Shown: positions 7,321 to 14,602, counted from the stretch's first letter. The stretch is DNA of 64,000 nucleotides from Paenibacillus albicereus (GCF_012676905.1 NZ_CP051428.1:3558001-3622000), one strand, 5' to 3'. Program-made: numbers and translations. The notes: generated by a model not told the origin, from the letters alone.

Positions 7321-7753
7321 CTGCCAAGGCCGTCCGCAGCTGCTCCGCCGCGTAGTCATAGCATGCGGCCGCCATGGCCGCGCCGAGCTCACGCATGTGC
7401 TCCGCCTTGGTCTCCAGGTCATCCAGCACCCGGAGGAACGCTTCCCCGGCCCGATTGCGCCGTTCTACGCTACCCGCTTCCAGGTCAGGCCGTGGAAGCA
7501 AGGCCAATTCCTCACCAGCGCGGCCGCCACCTCCGCCTCCGTTTCGTACTGCGGCCCCAGCGGCCGCCCCCTGTACATCAGCTGATACATGCCATGCGCC
7601 TCCTTGGATCTTGTAGTATTCGATGAGCCCATCGACCAGCGCTTCCGGCTCGATGCCGGGCAGCTCGCGCTGTACGTCTTGCGGTAGCGGCTCTATTCCG
7701 GTCGCCATGAACAGCCGCTTGGCGGCCTCATACGAGTGCCATTTGTTCAGCAT
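7313..7753 (-). CDS. Phage protein, 146 residues, unknown; middle part doubtful
   Basis: The frame overlaps the DnaB stop by 26 nt and the RuvC start by 8 nt. The first 50 residues and last 50 residues look like ordinary helical protein. Residues 53-95 are Gly/Ala-rich and coincide with a second, better-looking reading frame that has its own ribosome site (7465-7590). Either this is one gene with another nested inside it, or it is two short genes joined by a frameshift. No family recognised. Confidence 0.5.
   Translation of the reverse strand: MLNKWHSYEAAKRLFMATGIEPLPQDVQRELPGIEPEALVDGLIEYYKIQGGAWHVSADVQGAAAGAAVRNGGGGGGRAGEELALLPRPDLEAGSVERRNRAGEAFLRVLDDLETKAEHMRELGAAMAAACYDYAAEQLRTALADA
7465..7590 (-). 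CDS. Nested small phage protein, 41 residues
   Basis: ATG 7590 has AAGGAGG nine nt upstream. The frame gives a 41-residue protein that looks genuine (aromatic-rich, MYQLMYRGRPLGPQY at the start and WPCFHGLTWKRV near the end), stopping at TAG 7467-7465. It lies wholly inside the larger frame 7313-7753 in another phase. It resembles small early proteins of other phages in style, but no homologue is claimed. Confidence 0.45.
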   Translation of the reverse strand: MYQLMYRGRPLGPQYETEAEVAAALVRNWPCFHGLTWKRVA

Positions 7754-9119
7754 GCTTGCTTCCCCCTGTGTCCAAATTCACGAGCCGGTTGAAATCCTTC
7801 AGGAAGGCCATCTCGACCGTCCCGAGCGGGCCGTCCCGCTGCTTCGCGATGTCCAGCTCGATGATGTTTTTCTTGGTGCTCTCCTTGTCGTAGTAGTCAT
7901 CCCGGTACAGGAAGCCGATCACGTCCGCCTCCTGCTCGATCTCGCCGCTCTCCCGAAGGTCGCTCATCAGCGGCCGCTTGTTCTGGCGCTCCTCGACCTT
8001 CCGGCTGAGCTGGCTGAAGACGACGACCGGCACCTTCAGCTCTTTGGCCAAATCCTTCAAGCCGCGGATGTTCTCGCTGACGAGATCGTACCGCTTGGCG
8101 CCGGGCGCCCCGCCGATCTTGCCGAGGTAGTCGATGAGGATGTACCGCAGGCCGCGCTCACGCTTGATCTTACGGGCCTTCGCCTTGATCTCGGCCACCG
8201 TCGTACCGGCCTGATCGTCGATGACGAAGTTCGCGTTGCTCAAGATGCCGATGGCCATCGTGTACCGCTCCCACTCTTCCGGGAGGATCGTGCCGGCCTT
8301 GAGCGACTGCAGGCTGATCCTGGAGACGTTCGAGACCATCCGGCGCATCAGCTCCTCGTGCGAGCTCTCCAGCGAGAAGATCGCGCCCGGCTCCCCCGGC
8401 TGCCCGCCCTCGGCAAGCGAGATGTTCAGCGCGAGCTGATTCATGAGCGTCGTCTTGCCCATGCTCGGCCGCGCCCCGATGACGATCAGATTGTTGTCCT
8501 GCAGCCCGCTCAGGATCTTGTCCAGCGCGTGGATTCGGGTCGGGATGCCGCTCATGCCGCTCTTCGCGCCGGCTAGCATCCGCTCGAACGTGTCGTGGAA
8601 ATTCAAGGCCGCAGCCTTGGCGTCGACCATCGTCTCGGTCTTGATCGTCATGTCCGCGATGCGGGCGAGCTTGGCCGTGGTAAGGGCGATCGCCTCCCGG
8701 ATGTCCTCGCGCTCCCTGAGCCCACCCTTCCCGCTGAGCTCCTGGCATGTCCGGATGGCCGCTCGCAGGGAGGCGATGTCGCGGAGCCGGATGCTGAGGT
8801 ATTCCACCGTCGTGTCCGTGATGCGCCCAACGTTCCGCAGCTGGCCGGCGAAGTGGTCGATCGTCATTCCTGTGTCGACGACTGTCGGCGCCAGGGCCGG
8901 CAAGTCTACCAGTCCCGGGTCCTCTTCCCACAGCTCATAGATCCGCTTGCAGATCCGGCGGTAGGCCGTGTGGTAAAAATAGTCCGGCTTGACGATTTCG
9001 TAGACGAGGCCGATGCAGGCCGGCTCGATGACCATCGCGCCGAGGACTTGAATTTCGAGTTCACGCTCAAACGGCACTTGGTTTACGTCTGCTGAATCCT
9101 GGGATCTCTGGGATGACAT
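7728..9119 (-). CDS. DnaB-type replicative DNA helicase
   Basis: 463 residues. The N-terminal domain (about 15-120) resembles DnaB-N (primase-interacting). A linker is followed by the RecA-like ATPase with Walker A GARPSMGKTT (near residue 220), Walker B-like RYILIDYLG, and the late motif QRDGPLGTVEMAFLKDFNR. It unwinds DNA at the phage fork, as a hexamer loaded at the origin in the upstream initiator gene. It overlaps that gene by 53 nt. No separate helicase loader is visible, so it may be loaded by the initiator or by host factors. Confidence 0.92.
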   Translation of the reverse strand: MSSQRSQDSADVNQVPFERELEIQVLGAMVIEPACIGLVYEIVKPDYFYHTAYRRICKRIYELWEEDPGLVDLPALAPTVVDTGMTIDHFAGQLRNVGRITDTTVEYLSIRLRDIASLRAAIRTCQELSGKGGLREREDIREAIALTTAKLARIADMTIKTETMVDAKAAALNFHDTFERMLAGAKSGMSGIPTRIHALDKILSGLQDNNLIVIGARPSMGKTTLMNQLALNISLAEGGQPGEPGAIFSLESSHEELMRRMVSNVSRISLQSLKAGTILPEEWERYTMAIGILSNANFVIDDQAGTTVAEIKAKARKIKRERGLRYILIDYLGKIGGAPGAKRYDLVSENIRGLKDLAKELKVPVVVFSQLSRKVEERQNKRPLMSDLRESGEIEQEADVIGFLYRDDYYDKESTKKNIIELDIAKQRDGPLGTVEMAFLKDFNRLVNLDTGGSKHAEQMALV

Positions 9120-10182
9120 AGGTTCCGTTTTTCTTCGCCTCCTCGACGATGGCGCGCCTGCGGTCTTGCTCGGCGATCCAGTCGTTTGTTTCCTCGACGG
9201 TCATGATGCCGCCGTAGTACCGGTCCTGCGCGGCCGGCTGCTGCCGGTTCTGGGTTGAAACGACCTGGAGCTTCGGCGGAGCCTGCTGCCGCTGCCATTC
9301 CTCCAGCACCGGATTCCGGTAGTAGCTCAAGGAGCCGATCGTCTGGCCCTTGGCCACTCTGTCCGCATGGACCCGCTCCATCACCTCGCAAACCAGGTCG
9401 GAAGGGATGCCCTGTCCTAGCAGCTGCTGGATCGTCTGCCGATCCATCATCGTGATCTGCGTGTCGATCTTCCGGTGCAGCTCGCAGTACATGTCCAGAA
9501 CCTGGATAAAGGGCTCACGGGCGGGTTCCGGTTTTTCAGCCCGAAGGGGAGGGTCTTCTAAAGCAGCTGCTTTTAGATCTTTTTTTATCTTTGCTTTAAT
9601 AATTGCTTTAGAGAGCCGAAAACCCTTGATACGACTGGGTTTTTCGAGGGTCGGAGTTCCTGTTTTAAGAACTCGACAGTTCTTGTTTTGAGAACTTTCC
9701 GGTTCTTGTTTTAAGAACTGAACACTGTCAGAGTTCTTATTTTGAGAACCGTTCGGTTCTTGTTTTAAGAACCGTTGAGTTCTCGTTTTAAGAACTTTTT
9801 CAGGGCTGCATCGGCTGATATTTATCGCGATCAGATCCTTCATCAGCTCTGCATCATGCCCTTTATTCGGGGTGATCTGCCACTGGTCGAAGTGCTTGTT
9901 GAAACGGAAGATGCCCTCCGACTTCTCCCAGCCGATGACCTTGGCGGCCATCAGAGCCTCCAGTTCGTCGCGGATATTGTTCTTGGTCACCCCGCAGAGG
10001 GTGAAGTGCGAGAGCTGAGGGATCACGGCGTCAGGCCGTCCGCAGCCCCAGCTGAGCGTCAGGATGAAGTCGATGATGTTCCGCTGCCGCTTGCTGAAAT
10101 CCCTCCGGATCAGCTCCCGGTGCACCTCGTGAGATATGCGGATGTGCGCGTCGTCCGGCTGTGGGTTGACCTGCGATGCCAT
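9067..10182 (-). CDS. Phage replication initiator with origin iterons inside the gene
   Basis: 371 residues. An N-terminal winged-helix domain (about 1-115, RDFSKRQRNIIDFILTLSW) resembles the phage replication O/RepL-like group. Residues about 128-175 are a repetitive linker made by the DNA iterons, with recurring LKQEP, SQNKN and VLKT units. A helical C-terminal domain (about 220-310) may bind the helicase. It would bind the iterons and recruit the DnaB helicase encoded next. Initiator plus internal origin is the lambda O arrangement. GAGGAGG lies before ATG 10182. Confidence 0.82.
   Translation of the reverse strand: MASQVNPQPDDAHIRISHEVHRELIRRDFSKRQRNIIDFILTLSWGCGRPDAVIPQLSHFTLCGVTKNNIRDELEALMAAKVIGWEKSEGIFRFNKHFDQWQITPNKGHDAELMKDLIAINISRCSPEKVLKTRTQRFLKQEPNGSQNKNSDSVQFLKQEPESSQNKNCRVLKTGTPTLEKPSRIKGFRLSKAIIKAKIKKDLKAAALEDPPLRAEKPEPAREPFIQVLDMYCELHRKIDTQITMMDRQTIQQLLGQGIPSDLVCEVMERVHADRVAKGQTIGSLSYYRNPVLEEWQRQQAPPKLQVVSTQNRQQPAAQDRYYGGIMTVEETNDWIAEQDRRRAIVEEAKKNGTYVIPEIPGFSRRKPSAV
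9553..9615. other. AT-rich segment of the phage origin
   Basis: Next to the iterons on the helicase side is a stretch with long T runs, including TCTTTTTTTATC and CTTTAATAATTGC, much lower in GC than its surroundings. It also holds the palindrome AAAGCAGCTGCTTT followed by a T run. This is the likely unwinding element of the origin. Confidence 0.55.
9656..9795. repeat. Six origin iterons
   Basis: Six copies of a 17-bp element, consensus GTTCTTGTTTTAAGAAC (GTTCTT and AAGAAC inverted around 5 nt), start at 9656, 9679, 9702, 9733, 9756 and 9779. The start-to-start spacing is 23, 23, 31, 23 and 23 bp, so two groups of three share a fixed phase. Copies differ at one to two positions. They lie within the initiator gene beside an AT-rich segment, as in lambda-type origins. 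Confidence 0.88.
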
Positions 10183-10210
10183 CGGCCGTGTCCTCCTCTC
10201 TCAGATTGGT

Positions 10211-10819
10211 CTAATTCGCGTAGCGGTTGGATGTGCCAAAGAGCTTGGCGTGATTCGGCGCCCAGGTGGGCGGGCCGTACTTGCTGAGGTAGCCCAGGCG
10301 GTTCAGCCACTCATCGACTGGCTTCTCCAGATGGAGCGCTACGAGCAACTCCCAGGTCGCCTTGACGTCGTTCAGCGCGCGGTGAGCGCCGTCGAGCTCG
10401 ATGCCGTAGGTGACGGCCATGTTCTCGAGCTTGTGCGGATACGGCTTCCTGTCGCGGCAGATAGTGAGCGTGTCCATGAAGGGGTTGGTGAAAGTCTTGC
10501 CGGCCAGCCGCTGCATGCCGTGATGCAGGAACTGGAGGTCGAAGGCCGCGTTGTGCGCGACCAGGAGGCTGTCTCCCATCAGGTTCCGGAGAATCTTGAA
10601 GGCGAGCGTCTCGTCGGTCGCCTCGGTCAGCATCTCCGGCGTGATGCCGGTCAGCTCCGTGATCTTCGGTGCGAGCGGGAAGTCGATTCGTACGAGGGTA
10701 CTGAACTCGGCCACGATCTGGCCGTTCTTGATTCGGACGGCCGCCATCTCGATGACGCGATCCCGCTCCGGACTGAGGCCGGAGGTTTCAAAGTCAAACA
10801 CGGTGACGTCGTTTAGCAT
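10211..10819 (-). CDS. DnaQ-like 3'-5' exonuclease, phage
   Basis: 202 residues from ATG 10819 (AGGAG eight nt upstream). The DEDDh exonuclease motifs are clear: FDFETSGL (Exo I), AHNAAFDLQFL (Exo II) and HRALNDVKAT (Exo III). The core covers about residues 5-165, followed by a short phage-specific tail. It could proofread or degrade DNA during phage replication and recombination. It sits between the RecT module and the initiator. The upstream gene overlaps its start by 26 nt. Confidence 0.88.
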   Translation of the reverse strand: MLNDVTVFDFETSGLSPERDRVIEMAAVRIKNGQIVAEFSTLVRIDFPLAPKITELTGITPEMLTEATDETLAFKILRNLMGDSLLVAHNAAFDLQFLHHGMQRLAGKTFTNPFMDTLTICRDRKPYPHKLENMAVTYGIELDGAHRALNDVKATWELLVALHLEKPVDEWLNRLGYLSKYGPPTWAPNHAKLFGTSNRYAN

Positions 10820-11027
10820 GTTCCTCGCTCCTAATCTCCTGCAGCCAGATGATCCGCTGCTCATAGTTGGCGCTGCGCACCGTGTAGTTCGGGTAGCCCA
10901 GCGCGAAATGCTTCTTCACTTCATCCTTGAACCGTTCAGGATCCAGACCGTAGAAGGCCCAGATCCATTCCGCGACGCCCGACTGGCACATCGGCCGGCC
11001 GAGCTCGTCAAGCTTCGGCTCAACCAC
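10794..11027 (-). CDS. Small phage protein of the recombination module, unknown
   Basis: A GTG at 11027-11025 overlaps the RecT stop and has GAGGGAG nine nt upstream, giving 77 residues; an in-frame ATG at 11066 is possible but lies inside recT. The product is aromatic and basic (VAEWIWAFYGLDPERF near the middle). No motif known to me. Its position directly after recT suggests a role with the recombinase or the exonuclease that follows. Confidence 0.6.
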   Translation of the reverse strand: MVEPKLDELGRPMCQSGVAEWIWAFYGLDPERFKDEVKKHFALGYPNYTVRSANYEQRIIWLQEIRSEEHAKRRHRV

Positions 11028-11853
11028 CTGCAGCGGCTCCCTCGAAGTCCATCTCGCCGGCACCATCGACCGGCTCCAGCTGCCAAACCGGGTTCTCCAT
11101 CTCGATGACCGATCCGTCCGGCTGGATCTCGATCGTCTTGCGCGGGTCCACGTCCTCGCTGTAGCCCATCTGCATCTCGATCGAGAGGATGCCCCACTTC
11201 GAGAGCATGTTCCGGATGACCGTCTTCATGGCCATCGCGTCGTAGTCGAGTTTCCAGCCGTAATCCGTTTTCGAGTACTGCTTCCGGTGTGCCTCAATCT
11301 CTTCCTTGGTCCAGTAGACCGTCTTGCGGAAGCCGTTGACGAGCTCGAAGTATCCGGCGTAGCCGATGACCTTGTCCGAGGTTTTGGCCTCGAAGTCGAT
11401 CACGAATTCCTCCGTCAGCCGATTCCAGACGACCAGCTCGCCCTCGTAGACCTCCGTCACGTTGATGGACTTGTACTGCCCCGTTCTCAGCGCCAGCTGG
11501 ATGTAGCCCTTGTAGCCGAGCTGGAAAGTGGCGCGGCCTTTGTAGGGCACGATCCAGGCGTAGCCGAGGTTCTTGTCGACCGGAAGGTCGAGCGTCGCGG
11601 CCACCATGCAGGATGCAATAACGCTCATCGGTTCGCATTTCTGCAGGTTCGCGTCTGCCGTGTACAGGTTGAGCATGGAGCTCATGAACTGTGGCGCCCG
11701 CTTGTCGAGGACTTCCTCGAAACGCTTCTTGATGGCCGGCGCGGCGAGGAAGCCTTTCAGCCCCTCGTTCTGCGGCTTCTGTGGAGTCGGCGCATTGTTG
11801 GTGCGCGACTGGAGCTTGCTGCCAAGCTCCGCGGTGCTTCTGCTTGCGGACAT
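11020..11853 (-). CDS. recT: RecT single-strand annealing protein
   Basis: 277 residues, typical RecT length. Characteristic stretches include LDLPVDKNLGYAWIVPYKG and FQLGYKGYIQLALRTGQY, and the C-terminal KTVIRNMLSKWGILS. RecT anneals complementary single strands and promotes strand invasion, working with a 5'-3' exonuclease that here is the YqaJ-type gene immediately upstream. GGGGGAG lies 6 nt before ATG 11853. The gene pair forms a Red/RecET-like module for phage replication and repair. Confidence 0.95.
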   Translation of the reverse strand: MSASRSTAELGSKLQSRTNNAPTPQKPQNEGLKGFLAAPAIKKRFEEVLDKRAPQFMSSMLNLYTADANLQKCEPMSVIASCMVAATLDLPVDKNLGYAWIVPYKGRATFQLGYKGYIQLALRTGQYKSINVTEVYEGELVVWNRLTEEFVIDFEAKTSDKVIGYAGYFELVNGFRKTVYWTKEEIEAHRKQYSKTDYGWKLDYDAMAMKTVIRNMLSKWGILSIEMQMGYSEDVDPRKTIEIQPDGSVIEMENPVWQLEPVDGAGEMDFEGAAAGG

Positions 11854-11867
11854 TCGCTTCTCCCCCT

Positions 11868-12812
11868 TTAGTGGACCAGGAAGCGCCGAGACGAGCTCGT
11901 GCGCGCGTACTTCTCGTAGATCTCCGGCAGCTCGGCCTTGACGGCCTTCGTGTCCAGCGCCGTCCGGCTGCTGCTCTTCCAGCTGGCGACCTTCTCGCCG
12001 TTGAGCAGCGCCGCCTCAGCGTCCTTCATCTCGGCCTTCAACGCGTTCTTGACGGCTTCAAAGCGTTCCTCCGCAGCTTCGGCGGCAGCCTTGGCCGCCC
12101 TCAGCTCCCCAATCAGAGGTTCATCCTTCACGCCGAGCTGAACAACATGCTCCGGGCGGCTGGTCGGGTACAGGTAGTTCAGCAGATCCGTGCTTGCTCC
12201 GCTGCCGTCAACGATCGGCGGCACGCCTTTCAGCACGTTCTCCGTCCAGAACTCCCGCTCGATGCCGATCAGCGTCTTGATCAGCGTTTCGTCGCGCTCG
12301 ACGTAGCGCTCCTCGAACCGGTTGCCGCCGATCAGGACGGCGAAGAATCCGTAATCCAGTCCAAGGACGGCCATATAATGCTGGAGCTGAATCGCGTAAT
12401 GATCCGGAATCTTGCCGTCATCCCAGTCCGCGCCGGCCCATGCATTCGTCGTCTTGACCTCAAGAATGCCGCGCCGTTTGCTGCCGTCGGTGATCAGGCG
12501 GTCCACGTTGCCCAGCATGAACGGATGCTCTTTGTGCCGGTAGAGCTTATTGCTCCGCTGGATCTTGAAGCCGGACCGTGTCGCGAACTCGCGGGCGACA
12601 ACGTCCTCGAGCTGATTGCCCCAATAAGCTGCCTCGCCGGCTTCCGGTGGGACGATCTGCCCCGTCTTCTCCAAGTAGACGCCGACCGGGGATTTCCACG
12701 GGTTCATGCCGGCCACCGCCGCGGCGTCCGAGCCGCCGATGCCGCGCTGCCGGAGCTTGAGCCATTCGGCACGCTCCATGCCTTTCGTTACGGCTGCTAC
12801 TGTCATTGCCAT
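11868..12812 (-). CDS. YqaJ-type alkaline exonuclease (phage recombinase partner)
   Basis: 314 residues from ATG 12812 (GGGAGGA eight nt upstream); the open frame upstream is not coding. YqaJ/lambda-exonuclease motifs are visible: GIGGSDAAAVAG near the N terminus, GNVDRLI and ILEVKTTNAW carrying the catalytic D and ExK, and AIQLQHYMAV. The C-terminal third is a coiled coil (AAKAAAEAAEERFEAVKNAL). It resects double-strand ends to load RecT, encoded 14 nt downstream. Confidence 0.92.
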   Translation of the reverse strand: MAMTVAAVTKGMERAEWLKLRQRGIGGSDAAAVAGMNPWKSPVGVYLEKTGQIVPPEAGEAAYWGNQLEDVVAREFATRSGFKIQRSNKLYRHKEHPFMLGNVDRLITDGSKRRGILEVKTTNAWAGADWDDGKIPDHYAIQLQHYMAVLGLDYGFFAVLIGGNRFEERYVERDETLIKTLIGIEREFWTENVLKGVPPIVDGSGASTDLLNYLYPTSRPEHVVQLGVKDEPLIGELRAAKAAAEAAEERFEAVKNALKAEMKDAEAALLNGEKVASWKSSSRTALDTKAVKAELPEIYEKYARTSSSRRFLVH

Positions 12813-12829
12813 TGGTAGAGTCCTCCCTC

Positions 12830-12905
12830 TTGATTGGAGTGGGCCACCGTGATACGATGGCCGCAGATAGTTCTTCTTGATGACCGGTGCCCGCCGGTCA
12901 TTTTT
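12830..12905 (+). ncRNA. Candidate short antisense transcription unit B
   Basis: Rightward TTGATT (12830-12835), 17-nt spacer and TACGAT (12853-12858) with an extended TG at 12850-12851. A terminator follows: TGACCGG (12881-12887), 6-nt loop, CCGGTCA (12894-12900), then five T. The predicted RNA starts near 12865 and is about 40 nt long. It is antisense to the junction between the nuclease gene and the 83-residue gene. Confidence 0.4.
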
Positions 12906-13149
12906 CGTTTTTCTTGGCCTTATAGCGGACGATTTCAGGCATCTTGCTGACTCTGATCGCATTCCTTTCGGCTTGGGAACCGATGTTGGCACAAAGTTCC
13001 CCGAAATTCTCCTCCGCGTGGTGTAAAGCAATGAGCCCGCCAAGACAATTCGCCACTACCTCGACAAATTCAGATGCCTCCTGTGTACTCATGGATTCGC
13101 CTCTCATCTCCGCGAAAAACCGTGACACTTCGTCAAAGATTTCTCTCAT
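12898..13149 (-). CDS. Small phage protein, 83 residues, unknown
   Basis: GGAGG precedes ATG 13149 by 6 nt. The helical 83-residue product begins with an amphipathic helix (MREIFDEVSRFFAEMRGES) and ends with a lysine-rich tail. No recognised family. It lies between the two-hairpin element and the YqaJ nuclease gene, and its stop codon falls in the stem of terminator B on the other strand. Confidence 0.6.
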   Translation of the reverse strand: MREIFDEVSRFFAEMRGESMSTQEASEFVEVVANCLGGLIALHHAEENFGELCANIGSQAERNAIRVSKMPEIVRYKAKKNEK

Positions 13150-13202
13150 ATGCCGCCTCCTTTTTCAGAATCGGGGACCAGCCCCGGATGCTTGTCCAGC
13201 AT

Positions 13203-13272
13203 CTGAGGGAGCATGAACGGAAAGGGGGGCCAACCGTTCACGCTGCCCTCAGACAGGGGACAAGCGCCCCTG
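13203..13272 (-). other. Tandem RNA stem-loops in the early transcript
   Basis: Read leftward, a 6-bp stem (13254-13259 with 13267-13272, 7-nt loop) is followed after one unpaired base (13253) by a near-perfect 18-bp stem (13203-13220 with 13234-13252, 13-nt loop, one bulge and one mismatch). Neither stem has a following T run, so this is not a simple terminator. Two stem-loops separated by one base is the layout of the HK022 put antitermination RNAs. That comparison is about shape only. Confidence 0.5.
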
Positions 13273-13274
13273 CT

Positions 13275-13448
13275 TCATTCCGGATCGAAGTCGCGTCGCC
13301 GCTCGCTCGCCTCGATCCGTTGCTGCTTTCGCCAGTAGCTCTCCTCCAGCTCCTCGTCGCGGAGCTCATCGTGCTCGCCATCTCGATCCAGCGGCGCCGG
13401 CATCTCCCAAACCATGCGCCGGCTGAAGCGATCCAGATTAGGTTCCAT
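13275..13448 (-). CDS. Small phage protein, 57 residues, unknown
   Basis: ATG 13448 lies within the last codons of the upstream gene with GGGAG six nt before it. The 57-residue product is highly charged (the run of acidic residues DELRDEELEES, then a basic end SERRRDF). No family known. It ends just before the two-hairpin element. Confidence 0.5.
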   Translation of the reverse strand: MEPNLDRFSRRMVWEMPAPLDRDGEHDELRDEELEESYWRKQQRIEASERRRDFDPE

Positions 13449-13722
13449 GCGCGTCTCCCTTCTTGGCTGGCAGTCCGGCCTGTGCTATAATGGCGTCAAC
13501 GAGCGCCTTTAGTCGGGTCCTCAGTTGCGACGCTATCCCTGGCCGGATGGCGTTTTTTATTTGCCGGTCGATGTCGGCCACTTCAATCTCCGTCCAGCAG
13601 ATCGCCGCCCGCCTCAGCTCCGGCTCCACCCGCATCGGATGCTTCAGCAGCCATTCCCGCTGCTTCTGCAGCTCCGCGATCCGCCGAACCGCTTCCCTCT
13701 CCAACTGCCGCTTGCTCTTCAT
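13438..13722 (-). CDS. Small phage protein, 94 residues, unknown
   Basis: ATG 13722 overlaps the upstream stop in an ATGA and has GAGGAG nine nt before it. The 94-residue basic helical product (starts MKSKRQLEREAVRRIAELQK) could be a coiled coil. The candidate antisense unit C lies within this gene on the opposite strand. No function assigned. Confidence 0.6.
   Translation of the reverse strand: MKSKRQLEREAVRRIAELQKQREWLLKHPMRVEPELRRAAICWTEIEVADIDRQIKNAIRPGIASQLRTRLKALVDAIIAQAGLPAKKGDAHGT
13463..13560 (+). ncRNA. Candidate antisense RNA unit C (strongest of three)
   Basis: A near-consensus rightward promoter, TTGGCT (13463-13468), 17-nt spacer and TATAAT (13486-13491) with an extended TGC, lies inside the leftward 94-residue gene. 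About 35 nt after the predicted start (near 13498) is a terminator: CGCTATCC (13531-13538), 6-nt loop, GGATGGCG (13545-13552), then six T. The predicted RNA is about 60 nt and fully antisense to the early transcript. Confidence 0.5.
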
Positions 13723-14288
13723 CGCGTCCCGCTCCTCTCTTTGGCCGCGCCGCGCTTCCGCAGCGACATGCCATCCATCACCGACCGCACCTGCTTCAGC
13801 GCTGCCTCCATCGCCGTCAGCTTCTTCCAGCCGTCCCGGCCGCCGGTCAGGTCCATGTTCACCATCTCCAGCCCTTCCGTCGCCGCGGCCCACTGCTTCA
13901 CAAGGACGTAGCTGGGATTCTTGATGGCGCCGGTCTCGACCTTGGCCAGCACCGAGCGGTCGACATGCAGCTTCCGTGCGAGCTGCTCCTGCGTCATGCC
14001 CGCTCGCTCCCGGCAGGCCTTCAAAATCTCGCCGATCGGCTGCTGCTTCGCCGTCCATCCCCCGCTTTGTGCAGATCCGGCACGAACGCGGGCTTTTTCC
14101 GTTCCGTCCGAAGGATGTAAGCTGGAAGCAGCTGGTTCGTTCCCCCGCTTGACCGCTCCGCCCGTTTCCCCGCTCGGCCTCCCCCACAGCCCGCCCAGCA
14201 TTGGCGCGGGCTCCTCACGGCCCTCCAAGAACTGCCGGCCCCAGCCGGTCTGCTCGACGACCTTCCGCACGTCGATCTTCTTCTTCAC
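13719..14288 (-). CDS. XRE-family phage DNA-binding protein with N-terminal extension
   Basis: A GTG at 14288-14286 overlaps the upstream TGA in GTGA, giving 189 residues; no better start exists. The N-terminal 80 residues are Gly/Ser-rich and of unclear structure. An XRE helix-turn-helix follows at about residues 90-145 (ERAGMTQEQLARKLHVDRSV). A helical basic tail follows. It is the second HTH regulator of the early operon and might be an antirepressor or early regulator; its target is unknown. Confidence 0.7.
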   Translation of the reverse strand: MKKKIDVRKVVEQTGWGRQFLEGREEPAPMLGGLWGRPSGETGGAVKRGNEPAASSLHPSDGTEKARVRAGSAQSGGWTAKQQPIGEILKACRERAGMTQEQLARKLHVDRSVLAKVETGAIKNPSYVLVKQWAAATEGLEMVNMDLTGGRDGWKKLTAMEAALKQVRSVMDGMSLRKRGAAKERSGTR

Positions 14289-14602
14289 GAGGCATGACCG
14301 CCTCTCCGGCGCTTCCAGCCCGGCCCCGCGTTCTTCTCGGTCCAGTCCGTATGCCGCTCGCACCACTCCAGGAGCAGATGCGTCAGCACTCGAGGTGTGC
14401 CAGCCACCCGCGTTACCGGGAAATCCTCCCGATTGAAGAGCTCGGTCGCCTTCGTTCCGCCGATATCCATCAGCTCCATGAACTGCTGCCGGTTCAGGAT
14501 CGGCGGCAGGCTGTTCTGCAGGCTGTGCCGCTCAAGCGCCTTGTCCACCGCGGCGTTGATGATGCGGTTCAGCTGATCTTCATCGAATTTCACCTCAAGC
14601 AT
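14285..14602 (-). CDS. Phage HTH protein, excisionase-like
   Basis: 105 residues. The centre (about residues 37-75, LNRQQFMELMDIGGTKATEL) resembles the winged-helix/MerR-like fold of excisionase-type DNA-binding proteins. N-terminal helix and basic C terminus flank it. Start ATG 14602 overlaps the previous stop by 8 nt, and the stop overlaps the next start (GTGA). It could be the excisionase for the integrase, or another regulator. Confidence 0.6.
   Translation of the reverse strand: MLEVKFDEDQLNRIINAAVDKALERHSLQNSLPPILNRQQFMELMDIGGTKATELFNREDFPVTRVAGTPRVLTHLLLEWCERHTDWTEKNAGPGWKRRRGGHAS

Noticed and set aside
7321-7422. Upstream extension of the RuvC-like frame
   Set aside because: Arg/Ser-rich, covered by another gene; the RuvC motif begins right after ATG 7320.
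9656-9795. CRISPR-like array
   Set aside because: Units are palindromic 17-mers with 6-bp gaps inside a gene; no spacers or cas genes. They fit origin iterons.
13150-13274. Short frames (22-25 codons) in the early operon gap
   Set aside because: Too short and located in the two-hairpin element; no convincing ribosome site.
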